Assembly: GCA_947561715.1 (NCBI GenBank)
Contig: OX387200.1
Coordinates: forward strand, 16,370,501 to 16,434,500
Direction of reading: 5' to 3'
Source of the DNA: Ascidia mentula
Taxonomy: Eukaryota; Chordata; Ascidiacea; Phlebobranchia; Ascidiidae
Length of the DNA: 64,000 nt
In this document: positions 25,067-36,118 of the stretch, piece by piece
How positions within the stretch are numbered: the first letter of the stretch is position 1
Layout of the letters: each line of letters begins with the position of its first letter
The notes under the pieces: generated by a model
What the model was told of the DNA's origin: nothing
What the model saw: the letters and a program-made list of their open reading frames with translations, nothing else
Databases searched by the model: none
Position numbers and translations under genes: made by a program

Positions 25067-27068
25067 TTAAAGGTTAGATATTTTTTGTTGGTTTTCCATA
25101 TTTAACCCTTCGGGATGTTGACCGTTTACTGCTTTCGTGTTCCCTTTTGCTCGGATCTTGTCGCTATTTGGAACACACTTATGAACATAGTAATATATTG
25201 CCTCTCGAAACCGACTGTCCCTTGCACTATACGTCAGAACGTTCACCAAGCTATTAGTAACAACAAAAGGTGGTTTCAGTGTTATTACATTTCGGAAAAG
25301 TCAGCATGCGAGAAAAGTTACAAAGGCAATAAATAACAATTCGATTTGTCACGTCCTGGAGTAGACCATTGCTATTGTTATTTAACTTAAGCCGAGGCCC
25401 TAAGATCCAGTGGAGGTTGCATAAATAAGTAGAAGTCAATGTTAGGTAAGATTGATTTTATTCGCATTTCCTGGGTGTAGGAAATGCGTTAATGTTGGCG
25501 GGCCGGGCGCTCGTGTAATGATAAAAATATATGTGGAACTAACCTGTTCGTAGTGTTCAGGTAGAAGCAAATTGTAAAAGCCAAGGAATTGGCACTGCAG
25601 ATCGTATTGTAGGTGATTAGAGCGGCAATTAAGATGGGTACTGCAAAAACCACACAAAAAATCTAAATAGTTGCGTTGTGGAAAATTCGAATATTTTCAA
25701 TAAAAATACAACTGACGCCGTGTGACGGTAAATCCGATCTGCATCAGAGAAAGTGTGATAAAAACAGACATTTCGCGCTTTTGTACACTGGTTCTTATTT
25801 CCCTGGGTACATTTGACATTTCTTTCTTTAATGCAATCCCAGTTGCGATGAGTAGTGTTGTCTGCAATCACACAAAGAATTGAAGGTATCAGAAAAGTTA
25901 TGATATCGAACCAGCAAAGAATCATTCGTCAAAAAATGCATCTTAAGTAAACTTAAACAAAATGCACGTATATTACCATTGTCATGAAAGAAAGCAAAAA
26001 TATGAATGTAAACAGGATGAGCAACGTCTGTTGTGTCCCCGTGACGCCGTTTATGGACGCAGTGAACCCGTAGAGAAGTATAGGTGGAGAATATTCAAGT
26101 ATTAACTGATCAGGAAACCAAACTAAACACAATAAGCATTAATGTGCAAAAATCATTTAAATTTAATAGTACTTCACAAAACCACCTTATCTATTAAAAT
26201 TAACAAGCAAGTTGTGGAGTCCAACACAAATAACAATACCTATAGTCGATGTACTGACGATCGAGATTGCCCAGGTAGCTGCAATCATGAGGAAAACTGT
26301 TTGATAGTTTTGTGCTCGGTACTCGATTGGCCGCACGATGGCGTACATGCGCATTCCCGCCATCACCAAAAGGTGGTGCATGGTCGAGATGTGACCAAGG
26401 AAATACAAAAAAGTAAACATCGCCGTTTCAGCGCTGCCTGTAAGTTCGGCACGACGTTGTGCGAACTGCAAAGCCGTCATGTTGATTGACCAGGTGAAGT
26501 TGTAAAGCACCACAACCAGAAGGATTACGGCTAAAAAATTAAGCTTTAGGAAGTAATTCGTCTCTTTTTATTTTTCCGACGCTCTTGCTAGCTGTGTACA
26601 TAACGTGAAACTTGTTGCTAATTAAGTGTCAAATTATTCTAATTAGGATACATCCCATGAAGAGTTTTGTAGATTTTATTATTGTTAGATTGATGTGGCT
26701 TGTCAAGCAACTTATTATTCAATATCATGTTACTCACCTGTGATTAAATCTGCTCCAGCCAACGATGCCTTGATGGTGTTGTAGTTGCCAACGAAACCTG
26801 GTCTTTTCATCACGGTGCAAAACACAACAAACCCGTTGCTAATCAAAATCGCAAGACCAAGCAAGATGACAAACATTGCAAATCCCGAAGCAGCCGCCAT
26901 GTTGCATTCAGAGCAGTGTCGTATCGAGATATTTTCACAAATAGGAAACATTGATGATTTGCAGAATGGCAGGTTACCACAAACAAAAGAATGGTTGAAA
27001 ATGGTTGAATTGGTTGAAGGATCAAATACGAAGCCTGTACCGAATACTATATTATCCATGTTGGTCAT
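25067..27068 (-). CDS. GPCR-4: rhodopsin-like 7TM receptor, sister of GPCR-3
   Basis: Exons 27068-26738, 26530-26240, 26122-25977, 25861-25717, 25640-25544, 25250-25067; 397 codons, the same total as GPCR-3. The N-terminus MTNMDNIVFGTGFVF and the first exon are nearly identical to GPCR-3. Cys pattern C-x5-C-x7-C-x7-C-x2-C, TM3 end AGMRMYAIVRP, TM7 LVNVLTYSARDSRF. An acceptor TTTTTTCACAG lies 3 nt before the ATG. The first exon and about 1.4 kb upstream are copied at 32.63-33.61 kb, where they form part of a pseudogene. Divergence from GPCR-3 is concentrated in TM4, the exon 4 cytoplasmic loop and the tail. Confidence 0.9.
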
Positions 27069-27164
27069 GATCTGTGAAAAAATTTATTCAGCGTATTTAT
27101 TTTGCTGTTGTATTGGTCCAAACCACATGAATTAACATGTTAGCCTGGCGTCATTATCAACTGC

Positions 27165-27450
27165 ACCATAAATTTTATGCGCATAAGAGCCGTAATAATC
27201 AACGAGAGCTGCAGATAGGGTGTATACACGCACTGTTTCGACCTGTAAGGTCTCATCAGTGCAGCAGTTGATGTGGCACTGTGCTAGCTGGTAGACTAGC
27301 AGGCACACAGATTTCCACTTTGTGGTACCTTTCGGTCAATCATCGATATGTTGGTTACCAAACTAGGCAACAATCAACACAGACGAGACCTTACAGGTCG
27401 AAACAGTGCGTGTATACACCTGTCTGCAGCTCTCATTGACCATAAATTTT
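27165..27450. mobile_element. Inverted-repeat element with hammerhead motifs and 12-bp TSD
   Basis: The 12 bases accataaatttt occur at 27165-27176 and again at 27439-27450, flanking about 262 bp absent from the paralogous locus near 33015-33035, where the same 12-mer occurs once between matching flanks. The insert has two inverted copies of a hammerhead-like motif facing outward (27200-27270 on minus, 27380-27438 on plus) around a unique centre. Hammerhead motifs at element ends and variable TSDs fit Penelope-like or retrozyme-type retroelements; the family assignment is inference, as no protein is encoded. Confidence 0.65.
27200..27270 (-). ncRNA. Type I hammerhead self-cleaving ribozyme
   Basis: Read on the minus strand: outer helix CAAC/GUUG, then inner stem I GCUGCA/UGCAGC around the core CUGAUGA. 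Stem II is GACCU-UAC-AGGUC, followed by GAAA. Stem III starts CAG with an internal GUGUAUACAC palindrome, then the AUC cleavage triplet directly before the 3' strand of stem I. All invariant core bases are present. One blemish is a C-A mismatch at the base pair next to the A-U pair of stem III. The inverted partner copy at 27380-27438 has perfect stem III and a GUC triplet, but its core reads CAGACGA and its stem I partner is lost. Confidence 0.72.
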
Positions 27451-27806
27451 GTTTTTTGATGTTGTAAAAGTGTTTTAAATGTTTTTGTTTTTATTGTGTA
27501 CAATTGCAAACCATACGTTAAATCAGCAGTGCGGCTCAGGTTTATGAGAACAAACATTCCTGCGTAAATAAACTGTAAACTATGTTTTGCTTTATTTCCT
27601 GCAAACATCGAACCTGTCACTCTACAACACACACGAGAAAGCTGGGTCAAATAAATGTGTGTTGTATAGGAAATTGTTCATACTAAAGATTAATGCAATA
27701 TTATTTATTTTTAATTTTAACTGTGGCAAATAGCTTAACTTATAAACTTAAGTGTAACCTTATTAGAACAATTGAGCTATACCTGATGTAAAGCAATTGA
27801 GCTATA

Positions 27807-27978
27807 GCTATACACAGTGGTGGGATTCAAAATTTTTTGTCAGCCGGTTTTATTACAAAAGTCGTAATTTTCTGCAGGTTCTGTTACAAAAAGTCTTATT
27901 GACAATAATCCTAACCAGTTCGCTGATCGATTCTATAAAACCGGTGCAAACAGGCTGAATCCCACCACTGGCTATACC
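27807..27978. mobile_element. 156-bp hAT-type MITE with 8-bp target duplication
   Basis: Terminal inverted repeats start cagtggtgggattca at 27815 and end with the complement at 27970, extending imperfectly inward through an accggttttat-like block. Flanking octamers gctataca (27807-27814) and gctatacc (27971-27978) differ at one base. The paralogous site near 33100-33115 has the uninterrupted gctatacctgatgt. Eight-bp TSD and CAG...CTG ends are hAT superfamily traits. Confidence 0.78.
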
Positions 27979-29183
27979 TGATGTTGAACAATTGAGCTAC
28001 ATTTAGCTATACCTGATGTTTTAAATGCATATTCTTATATTAGTTTTGCCCAACCTTTCAGAAAACAACTTCCACTGTCTGTTGTTACCCACGATTATTT
28101 GACCAACACTTAAACGATCTGTTAGACGATACAGCTGATCGATCACTTCTTCCGACATAATAGTTTCCGATACTATCTACGTAACTGCATGGATTGTTCG
28201 TGTTTCTGCGGGCGGATTTTAAACGCTTGATGACCCCTAACATTGTTTTCTATTTGTACAGTGTTGGGAGGGTGCTTCTTAGTGTAAACCATGCAATGTA
28301 CATTCTTGTATTTTTTGTTGTGAAACAAAAAAGTAAAACTTCTGATTAATCTAAAAACAAAATATTTACTGATGCTGTACAGTTGATGTTTTTAGGTGTT
28401 GCATTATGACAAAAGAAGAAACCCGTAACTGTTGCAGCTTACCGAAAAGTTTTTGTGTAGTAGGCTATATTCAGAGAACAATTACTTACGTTACTCACGT
28501 GACTACAAATGAGCAGTTAAAAGCCATGGTGCAAAACAGCGATCAGGTGACAGTTTGCGATTTCGCCTTGTCCATACTAAGTTCTTTCAAGAGTGATTTT
28601 TACAATATGCCATTTTGCTAGTATTTGTGCAATTAACAAACACAATTTTATTAACACAAGAAATTTACATTTCGCCTTATATACAACAAATGCAAAAATC
28701 TTTTTCATGTGTAATATATGCTACAGAAAAGAAAAAAATTTTGCCTGAAGGTAACAAGAAACAAAATGCATGACTCCTTACATAGATCGCTGTAAGTCAT
28801 GACGGTTAAAAAAGGTTATTTCAGGACAACAGAAAAGCAAATTTATCATTAACGTCATTTCCGAAACGACAAAACATACTGACGCTGTGTAAGCACGACG
28901 TTTTAAGTTGATTTAGGATTACAACGTTAAACGTCGTCCGTCATACCGCGTATATACGTCCGTATTTGCTGTTACTCAAATTACTACAAATCAAAAGATA
29001 GTTCCGGGTGCACGTGCATTTTTCTGTTCTTCACGATGACTTTGCAAAACCAATGCTAAAACAGAAACACAACAGGAAATTCAAAATTCAGAAAAGATTT
29101 ACAACCTGGAATGTTCAGGAAGTCACCACACTGCACACTCATCTGTGTATGGTGTAAGACCATAGAATGGATCTAATTTTGCA

Positions 29184-31093
29184 CTACACGCTCTCCATGT
29201 CCGTCACTTTTCTTGATATAGCTTTCTTCGTATTCTGCTGTGAAGCACGTCCAGTGGTAAACTTCATACGTTCGCGCACACTCTTGTGACATGCGCAGAA
29301 TAGTTCACTCACCGCTTTTCTAAACTTGCTATCAATAGTGCTGTACACCAGTACATTTACCAAGCTGAAAAAGAACAATTTTTGACTTTATTCTGCAATG
29401 TACCCTACTATCGAATAATAAAAGTGACATTACTTGAAAAACCGTACCCATTTGACATGGAGATATAAAAGCAAACGATGTATGGAACTGATATATTGGT
29501 GGGGTTCAAGGCTCCGGTGTAAGTCATTACCACTACCACGATGACAGGAACTGGAAACAAGAACTTTCCGCTACAAGATGGTAGCAAACATGGCATGTCC
29601 TATACTTACGAAGAGTTATGGTAAACATGATTTGCATCACAGCCAAAGTGACAAAAACCGTCAGTTCGCGCTTATTTCCAGATGCAGTTGATCTCAGTTT
29701 GTTTGATTTCTTAACATGTTGTGATACGTAATATCCAGTGAGAACAGAAAGAAACATCTACAAATACCTTCCTTAGCAGGCAAGATTGCAGTCCAAAATT
29801 ACAATACACACTACTTACCATGAGAATATAAGGGATTATAAAGACCACCACTATCATTGCGATAAATGGAGAATAATCTGGCTTCAGGCTTACTTCGGTC
29901 AAGGTTAGGTTATAAAGAAAAATCAGATGTTGGTAGCCGAAGCTGAAGACTTTTGGAAACCAACCTACAATATTATGAACGTTGAACTTCAGTCTCCGCA
30001 CTTTGTGAGGAAAAATTTCCCGTTTAAGTTATGCGCGTGTTTATAACGACGGCGTGCAATACTGGATGCTTTACTCACGTGGGGACACGGCACAGACCAC
30101 AGCAACAGACCACACTACGGCTAAGCCAATGCAAACGTTTCTCATCGGCTGATGCTTGTACAATAGTGGCCACTTAATGGCATACAGCCGTTGCTGTCCG
30201 AGGAAGACGAGATGGTAGAGTGATGAAGTGTAAATGAGAAGATAGAAAACACCTCCTGCTGATGCAAGCGATGATCCTTGGAGTGAGATCGCGTACAGGA
30301 GGAGTTCATTTGCAGTGGAGTTGAGTGTATTGAAGATGTTTGGCAGAACGATGACAAAAAGAATCACTCCTGCGTTTATTTCCATAAAACGATCACATAT
30401 TAGAATGACTTTATGAAGTGCCATTAACAAAAGTTTATAACCTTTCAAAACTATCATAGTATTGTAAGACTCTGCTGATTTACCTGTGAGCATGTCCGTT
30501 ACCGCTAGAGAAGCTTTAATTTTACCATAACTCCCAATGAAAGAGGATTTCTCTCGAGCGAACAAGACAACAACCAGTAGGTTGCTAACAATAATCGCCA
30601 ACGCAAGAACGACTACCACAAAAATTAGAAACCCAGCGCCGACCATGCTGCATTGGGCACATTGGTTCAATGGTGTATCTGCGCACACAACAGGAGCTGA
30701 GTTTGAACAAAATGCCGGAAACCCGTAGAACGTCCGGTCGATTGCAGTGTTGGTATTTACACTCGTGTTCCCGATTGCGTAAGCTGTGCTGTTTCTTAGC
30801 TTCACTGTGGAGTAGTTCGAGGCTGCTGCAATCTTGGGTATGGACCCAGGGTCTGTCGATGGCATCGAGATGCGTGTTGAGTTCAATTCTGCTAGTTGCC
30901 AACTGGTTACAGAGTTTAGCTGAGTTCTTGGATGAAGCAATGTTGTTGTCGTTGTTGGTCGAATGGTTGTCCGTTTACTCCAGGCCAGATTTTGCTGTGT
31001 TGCTAGTTTAAAGTTTTGTACGAATGCATTTCCTGGCTTTCGAACTTGAATCGTAGGTGTTGCATTTACAACCAATGGAATAGTGGAGTTCAT
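29184..31093 (-). CDS. GPCR-5: 7TM receptor with Thr-rich ectodomain
   Basis: Exons 31093-30484, 30369-30079, 29964-29819, 29757-29610, 29550-29448, 29364-29184; 492 codons. The ectodomain of about 150 residues contains a Thr run (IRPTTTTTLLHP), many sequons (NST, NYS, NTS) and the motif NAFVQNF near residue 25. It ends in FPAFC with Cys at 129, 137, 145 and 148. TM3 ends LGQQRLYAIKWP, TM6 enters from KRELTVFVTLAVMQIMF, and TM7 reads LVNVLVYSTIDSKF. The exon 5 donor is AATGG/gt, giving Gly where most members have Ser. Intron 1 (114 nt) is a multiple of three with no stop, so its retention would add 38 residues in TM2. The tail ends TDMESV. It is a recent duplicate of GPCR-7 with identical exon lengths. 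Confidence 0.9.
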
Positions 31094-32353
31094 GTTTTCT
31101 AATTTGCGGTTCGAAGAACGTTTATGTTACGTCTGCAGTCCTGTAAGTTAAGATACTAAATCTTAAAATCAACATTTTTTCTTGCTCATAATTATCGCAT
31201 TGATAAGGATTACAGGTTTATTGCAACGACTGTAAGTAAAATATTAAAGACTATGTGACCGTTCTATATATTGGCCCAATGTCTTTCATAGGTCAATTAC
31301 AACAAAAAAGCAACAGTAATTAGTTTGTTGATGAGTCGCATCCTTCCTCACGTAACATTGTCCAGTCTTTATGAAATAAGATTGTATTCCTGCTAATCAT
31401 TTTTATGTTGGTTTGGTAACGTTCAAACGTTTACATAAGCTGCAAAAATGCCCTAAGATAACAAAACGCTTTAATATTTTTCTCTTACATATGCAACGCG
31501 ACCCTGCCTATATCCCGCTTTGTTTCTAAAACTCAGGTGGAAGTCAAATGCGCTTAACGGTTTTGTATATTATGTTAGCTGCATCATCACCCAAACATCC
31601 CATAGCTAAAATATAGGTTGTCACAAAACTTTGATAACCGTCTTCCTGTCATGAGTAACGTAGCTTTTACGTGTGTGCCTGAAAGCTACGCTGCCTAAGG
31701 TCAATTTTACTTCCTCAGTTAATGTATTATCGTGCAACAATGTTAGTAGTCAAACACGAAATCAGCAGATTATACAAACACTTGCGGCACCCAATAGCGA
31801 GTCCACGAGTATTCGTATCGAATCTTCGAATCTGTGCAGAAAAATTGATGTTGTCTAATTCGACGCGAATTAGCGTAAAATGTTGGCAAATCATTACCAT
31901 TTGCAAAAAGTGTTTGTTTAAAAAAAGTGATGCAAGAGTGCACTTTTCCACACCAAGCGTGATGAGAAGAAAATGTGACTTTTTTTTAAATTCACATATA
32001 ATTTTGGTTTTCTGGAACAATGTTTGATAGACCATGGTTAGTTGACTTCTCTGCGAGGTTTGTATCGGGCGGTGGTTGCAATATACGATTATAACATTTC
32101 TCATCATTGTCCCCGGAATATCCGCACGCGTTTTCGCCACTGACACAAATAGAAAACATACAACTTCGAAAAAGTAGAAAAGAGGATTTGGGTAAAATGT
32201 CACAAAGAAAATAAACTAAGTAGCAGTTGCGAATTTGTATTGTTTTAGTTAAATGCCTCAATACTGCAACACTGCAACACTGCGTTTTCCAACAGCATTC
32301 TATGCAATGCATCTTTGTGTGGTTTTGAACAACAGTAAGGAGAAACGGTTGCA
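31094..32353. other. Spacer upstream of GPCR-5, duplicated at 40.5-41.65 kb
   Basis: Homologous throughout to the spacer between GPCR-7 and GPCR-8. A minus-strand frame near 32050-32130 (EKCYNRILQPPPDTNLAE) is retained, with conservative changes, in the other copy near 41340-41420 (EKCFNRVLRPPPDTNLAE). Both follow a TTTGTGTCAG acceptor. This could be a relic exon; no gene is called. Confidence 0.4.
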
Positions 32354-32920
32354 CTACACGCTCTCCATGTGCGTCACTTTGCTTGAATCAATTTTGTTAA
32401 ATTTCTGATGCAAACCAGTTCCAGTGGTCAATCGCTTTTATGCACGAACAGTTGTGGGGTGACATGTGTAGACTAGTTCCCTCACAGCCTTTCTAAACTA
32501 GCTGTCCATAGTACTGTATACCAGCACAGTTACCAGGCTGAAACGAAAGTATATGCACTTCATATACCGGCACATTAACCAGGCTTTTTCATTTATGAAT
32601 TGAATATCACACAAGACGTTACTTATACAACCGTAGTTGCCAACAGACCCTGGTCTTTTCATCACGGTGCAAAACACAACAAAACCGTTGCTAATCAAAA
32701 TCGCGAGACCAAATAAAAAAAACAAATATTGTAAATCCCGAAGCAGCTGCCATGTTGCATTCAGAGCAGTGTCGTATCGAGATATTTTCACAAATAGGAA
32801 ACATTGATGACTTGCAGAATGGCAGGTTACCGCAAAAAAGGAATGGTTGAAAATGGTTGAATTGGTTGAAGGATCAAATACGAAGCCTGTACCGAATACT
32901 ATGTTATCCATGTTGGTCAT
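32354..32920 (-). pseudogene. Chimeric receptor pseudogene (GPCR-4-like 5' / GPCR-8-like 3')
   Basis: Exon 1 sequence down from the ATG at 32920 is nearly that of GPCR-4 (MTNMDNIVFGTGFVF) but has a one-base loss in an A run that shifts the frame, plus an A-rich disrupted TM1. At about 32632 it jumps into exon 5/6 sequence like GPCR-8, skipping exons 2 to 4. The last exon (32537-32354) has a stop inside the segment equivalent to LVNVLVYSTIDSKF (Lys-to-TAG change) and Asn-to-Thr in the NVxxY motif. The two parents share the bases gta at the join. It cannot encode a receptor. Confidence 0.88.
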
Positions 32921-33610
32921 GATCTGTGAAAAAATTCATTCAGCATATTTATTTTGCCGTTGTATTGATTTAAAACCATATGAATTAACATGTTAGCCTG
33001 GCGTCATTATCAACTTCACCATAAATTTTGTTTTTTGATGTTGTAAAAGTGGATAAAATGTTTTACCTGATATAGCTATACCTGATGTAAAGCAATTGAG
33101 CCATAGCTATACCTGATGTCGAACAATTCAGCTATATATAGCTATACCTGATGTTTTCAATGGACATTCTGATGTTAGTTTGGCCCAACCTTTCAGAAAA
33201 CAACTTCCACTGTCTGTTGTTACTCACGATTATTTGACCAACACTTAAACGATCTGTTAGACGATACAGCTGATCGATCACTTCTTCCGACATAATAGTT
33301 TCCGATACTATCTACGTAACTGCATGGATTGTTCGTGCTTTTGCATACAGATTTTAAACGCTTGATGAACCCTAACATTGTTTTCTACTTGTATAGTGTT
33401 GAGAGGATGCTTTTTTGTGTGAACCATGCAATGTACATTCTTGTATTATTTGTTGTAAACAGAAAAGTAAAACTTTAGGTTAATTAAAAAGAAAATATTT
33501 ATTAATGCAATACAGTTGATGTTTTTAGGTGTTTCATTATGACAAAAGAAGAAACCTGTAACTGCTGCAGCTTGACGAAAAAGTTTTTGTGTTAGGCTAT
33601 ATTCAGGGGA
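32632..33610. repeat. Copy of the GPCR-4 exon 1 and upstream segment
   Basis: Matches 26793-28480 except that the two mobile-element insertions of that locus are absent here, so it preserves their empty sites. Includes repeated gctatacctgatgt motifs and a shared block around gttgttactcacgattatttgacc. Confidence 0.75.
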
Positions 33611-34046
33611 CAACCTACACCTGAGCCCTGTATCGAAAATCTATTGATTTTTACGTAAAATTTATGCTTGTCAAGTTGTCTGTTCGCTCGTATCTTGCAC
33701 AAATACAGCCATTTTGCACCGAAGTTGGTTTTACATGAAAATTCATTTTGTTTGTGACGTAAATTCTTAAAAAAACATGCAGAAATAATCGTACATAAAC
33801 AAATTGGAGGAACGTTTCACTTCCTGCACTTCGTGATGTGCTCCAATTTATTGTATATGGTTCATTGATTTTACGCGCCCAAGAAAGAACACCACCCAAT
33901 CTCTTCACTGCACTTTATTTCGAAAGGATCGGATATTTAGTCTACGGCTAACAACTCAAGAAATGGCCCCAAGACGTCAAAATAAGACAGGAAAGATAAC
34001 GCGCATCAAAAAAAATTAAGTTTCTTTAAGTTCTTATAATAAACAG
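33611..34046. other. Short spacer 3' of GPCR-6
   Basis: AT-rich, no supported gene. The minus-strand frame at 33651-33908 has no recognisable feature. Probably GPCR-6 3' UTR. Confidence 0.35.
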
Positions 34047-36118
34047 TCATTCAAACGTTTCGCTGTGTGATTTTGTGTGAACCTTTGTAGTTTTATGAAG
34101 GACCGTCAATTTAGATTTGCTGGAAGGTGGCTTTGCGTGATGTGTTCTTAATCTTTCATTCCAACCACAGAAAAGCTGTTTGACGGAATTCCGAAACTTG
34201 TCGTCCATTGCGCTATACACCAGCACATTCACAAGACTAAAATACACTTTAATTGTAGCAAAACTTCAAAAACGAACCAAAGGTAATACCTGTTTGCCAT
34301 GGATAGATAGAAGCAGATAATATATGGAGTTGCAATGTTCGTGGAATTAAGTTGTCCTGTGTAACTCAGTATCACCACAACAATCAGGGGAACTAAAACA
34401 AAGGTTGGTTCAAAACCAACAAGAATATAATTTGGAATGTCTTTAGGTTCTGATCACGATTTACCCATGGTCAGCGTAAAACCGATCTGCATGGTTGCCA
34501 TAGTAGCGAATACCACGAATTCTCTTCTGCTGTCTTGGTCGGTAGCTTTCATTTTCGCGGACTTGCGCAAATGCTGGTATACGTAATATCCGGTCACAAA
34601 CGAAAACAAGGTCTGAAACAGAAATAAACGGACACTTTTGTCAAAAGGAGTCCAGCAGTGTCTGTTACGAAAGCAATAAGGCAGTAAATGTACTGTTGCA
34701 TTGCTTACCATTACGACGTAAGGCAGTATAAATACGATGACAACCATCACCACCAGTGGAGTGTAATCAATCACAGTTGATGTTGTAACGAGGGATAGAT
34801 TGAAAAGGAATATCAAGTGTTGATAACCGAACACGAACGAAGGGAACCACACTGTGAAAACAAACAGCGAAAATAAATGCTTTTTGCAGACAATTAGAGA
34901 AAAAATTACCACTAGGTGGACTAGAAAGGTGTACGTGCTACACAAAAAATGCGCCAGACCCATATACTAAGACGAAAACCTGATCGGGATTCGTAGCCAA
35001 AAAATCCTGGGTTCAAATCGCGGTGTGGTAAAAAAAAACAATATCAGTCGATGAAGATGGGAAACAGCCTTTCTCGCACTTGATACTTACACGGGGAAAC
35101 GGCACAAAGAACAGAGAAGCCCCAAACGACTGCCAAACCGATGTACACATTTCTAGAGTTCTGCTGTTTATATCGTATCGGCCACCTGACAGCGAACAGT
35201 CTTTGTTGGCCGAGAAACACCAAGTGATATAAGGATGCTGTGTGGATGAGGAGGTAGAAAAATCCTCCTGCGGAAGCAAGGGGTGATCCTTGAAGCGAGA
35301 GGACGTATTGAAGAAGTTGATTCGATGTTGCGTTGATTGTCCAAAAGAGGTTTGGAAGAGCAACGACAATTAGAAGCAATCCTTTAAAAAATTCAATAAA
35401 TGGAGGCGACAAAACATTATTTGATTGCTTATCATTAGTTTTACTTTAAGATTTTCATTTTAGATATGCTAAATGTAGTCGTTAATCATTACTGCATGTT
35501 GACATCATAACATTTTACGTAATTTATACTATTTGTCATCACATTGCAGATTCGTTGGATAGCCTAAATTAAATTCAGACATTTGTAATGTGATAACTAT
35601 TTTACGAGAACTTTGCAACATAAATGAAAATCACCACTTGCTATAAATTTAATAAGGGTTTACAAACTACCTGTAAGCAAGTCCGCGACCGCCAAAGAAA
35701 CCTTAATTTTTCCATAGCTTCCTTTGAATATCGATTTTCCTTCGAGGAAAATAACAATTACCGAGAGGTTGGCCAACACTATCGCAAAAGCAAGCAACAG
35801 AGCAAAAGCAGCAAAGAAACCAGCACCGACCATGCTGCACTGGTTGCAGTCCTTCAGGCTGGCATTAGAACAAGCCGATATCGCCTCTGCGTGGCAGAAC
35901 GCTGGAAAACCGACCAATGTGTCATTGGTTGTGTTCAGTGCTGTGGCATTTGTGGTTCGAATCACATTGATGACGAATTGGACTGTTTGTGGTGGAGTAA
36001 TTGACGGTTCTGTCATCGGTAACATTATTGTTGTTGTTGGAGTTGTCGTTGTAGGGACCAGATCGAACGGAGGTGTTTGAAGTGGTGCCATAGAAGTGGT
36101 GGTACTTGATCTAGACAT
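34047..36118 (-). CDS. GPCR-6: 7TM receptor with Pro/Thr-rich ectodomain
   Basis: Exons 36118-35671, 35381-35091, 34851-34709, 34612-34465, 34392-34290, 34236-34047; 440 codons. The start is the ATG giving MSRSSTTTSM; upstream in-frame codons lack an ATG. The ectodomain (about 95 residues) is rich in TTTTPTTT-like runs, lacks the F[IV][PQ]xF motif of its neighbours, and ends FPAFC with Cys at 75, 83, 91 and 94. TM3 ends LGQQRLFAVRWP, the TM4 exit reads AVSPLWFP, TM5 ends FILPYVVM, TM6 has TLTMVPLIVVVI, and TM7 reads LVNVLVYSAMDDKF. It is the only member inside the array not part of the duplicated blocks that flank it. Confidence 0.9.

Larger units (their letters stand above)
27069..29183. other. 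Spacer carrying two transposon insertions
   Basis: Region upstream of GPCR-4, homologous to 32.93-33.61 kb up to about 28480, where a different homology (to 37.22 kb onward) begins. Two insertions absent from the paralogous copy are listed separately (27165-27450 and 27807-27978). The motif gctatacctgatgt recurs several times near 27790-28020. No gene is supported. Confidence 0.55.
28488..32632. repeat. Segmental duplication, left copy (GPCR-5 plus pseudogene 3' half)
   Basis: Matches 37217-41930 along its length: the 3' flank (ttacgttactcacgtgac), all of GPCR-5 against GPCR-7, the 5' flank (ttgataaggattac... tcaaacgttt), and the region near 32040-32540 against 41340-41840. The right copy additionally contains the fold-back element at 37.9 kb. 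Judged by eye; no identity value was computed. Confidence 0.75.

Noticed and set aside
31727..32203. 158-codon minus-strand ORF.
   Set aside because: The duplicated locus at 41.1-41.45 kb does not preserve the same frame along its length, so the length is probably chance.
34964..35030. B-box-like ggttcaaatc followed by an A run in GPCR-6 intron 2, suggesting a tRNA or SINE.
   Set aside because: The T-arm does not pair well and no convincing A box is present at the right distance.
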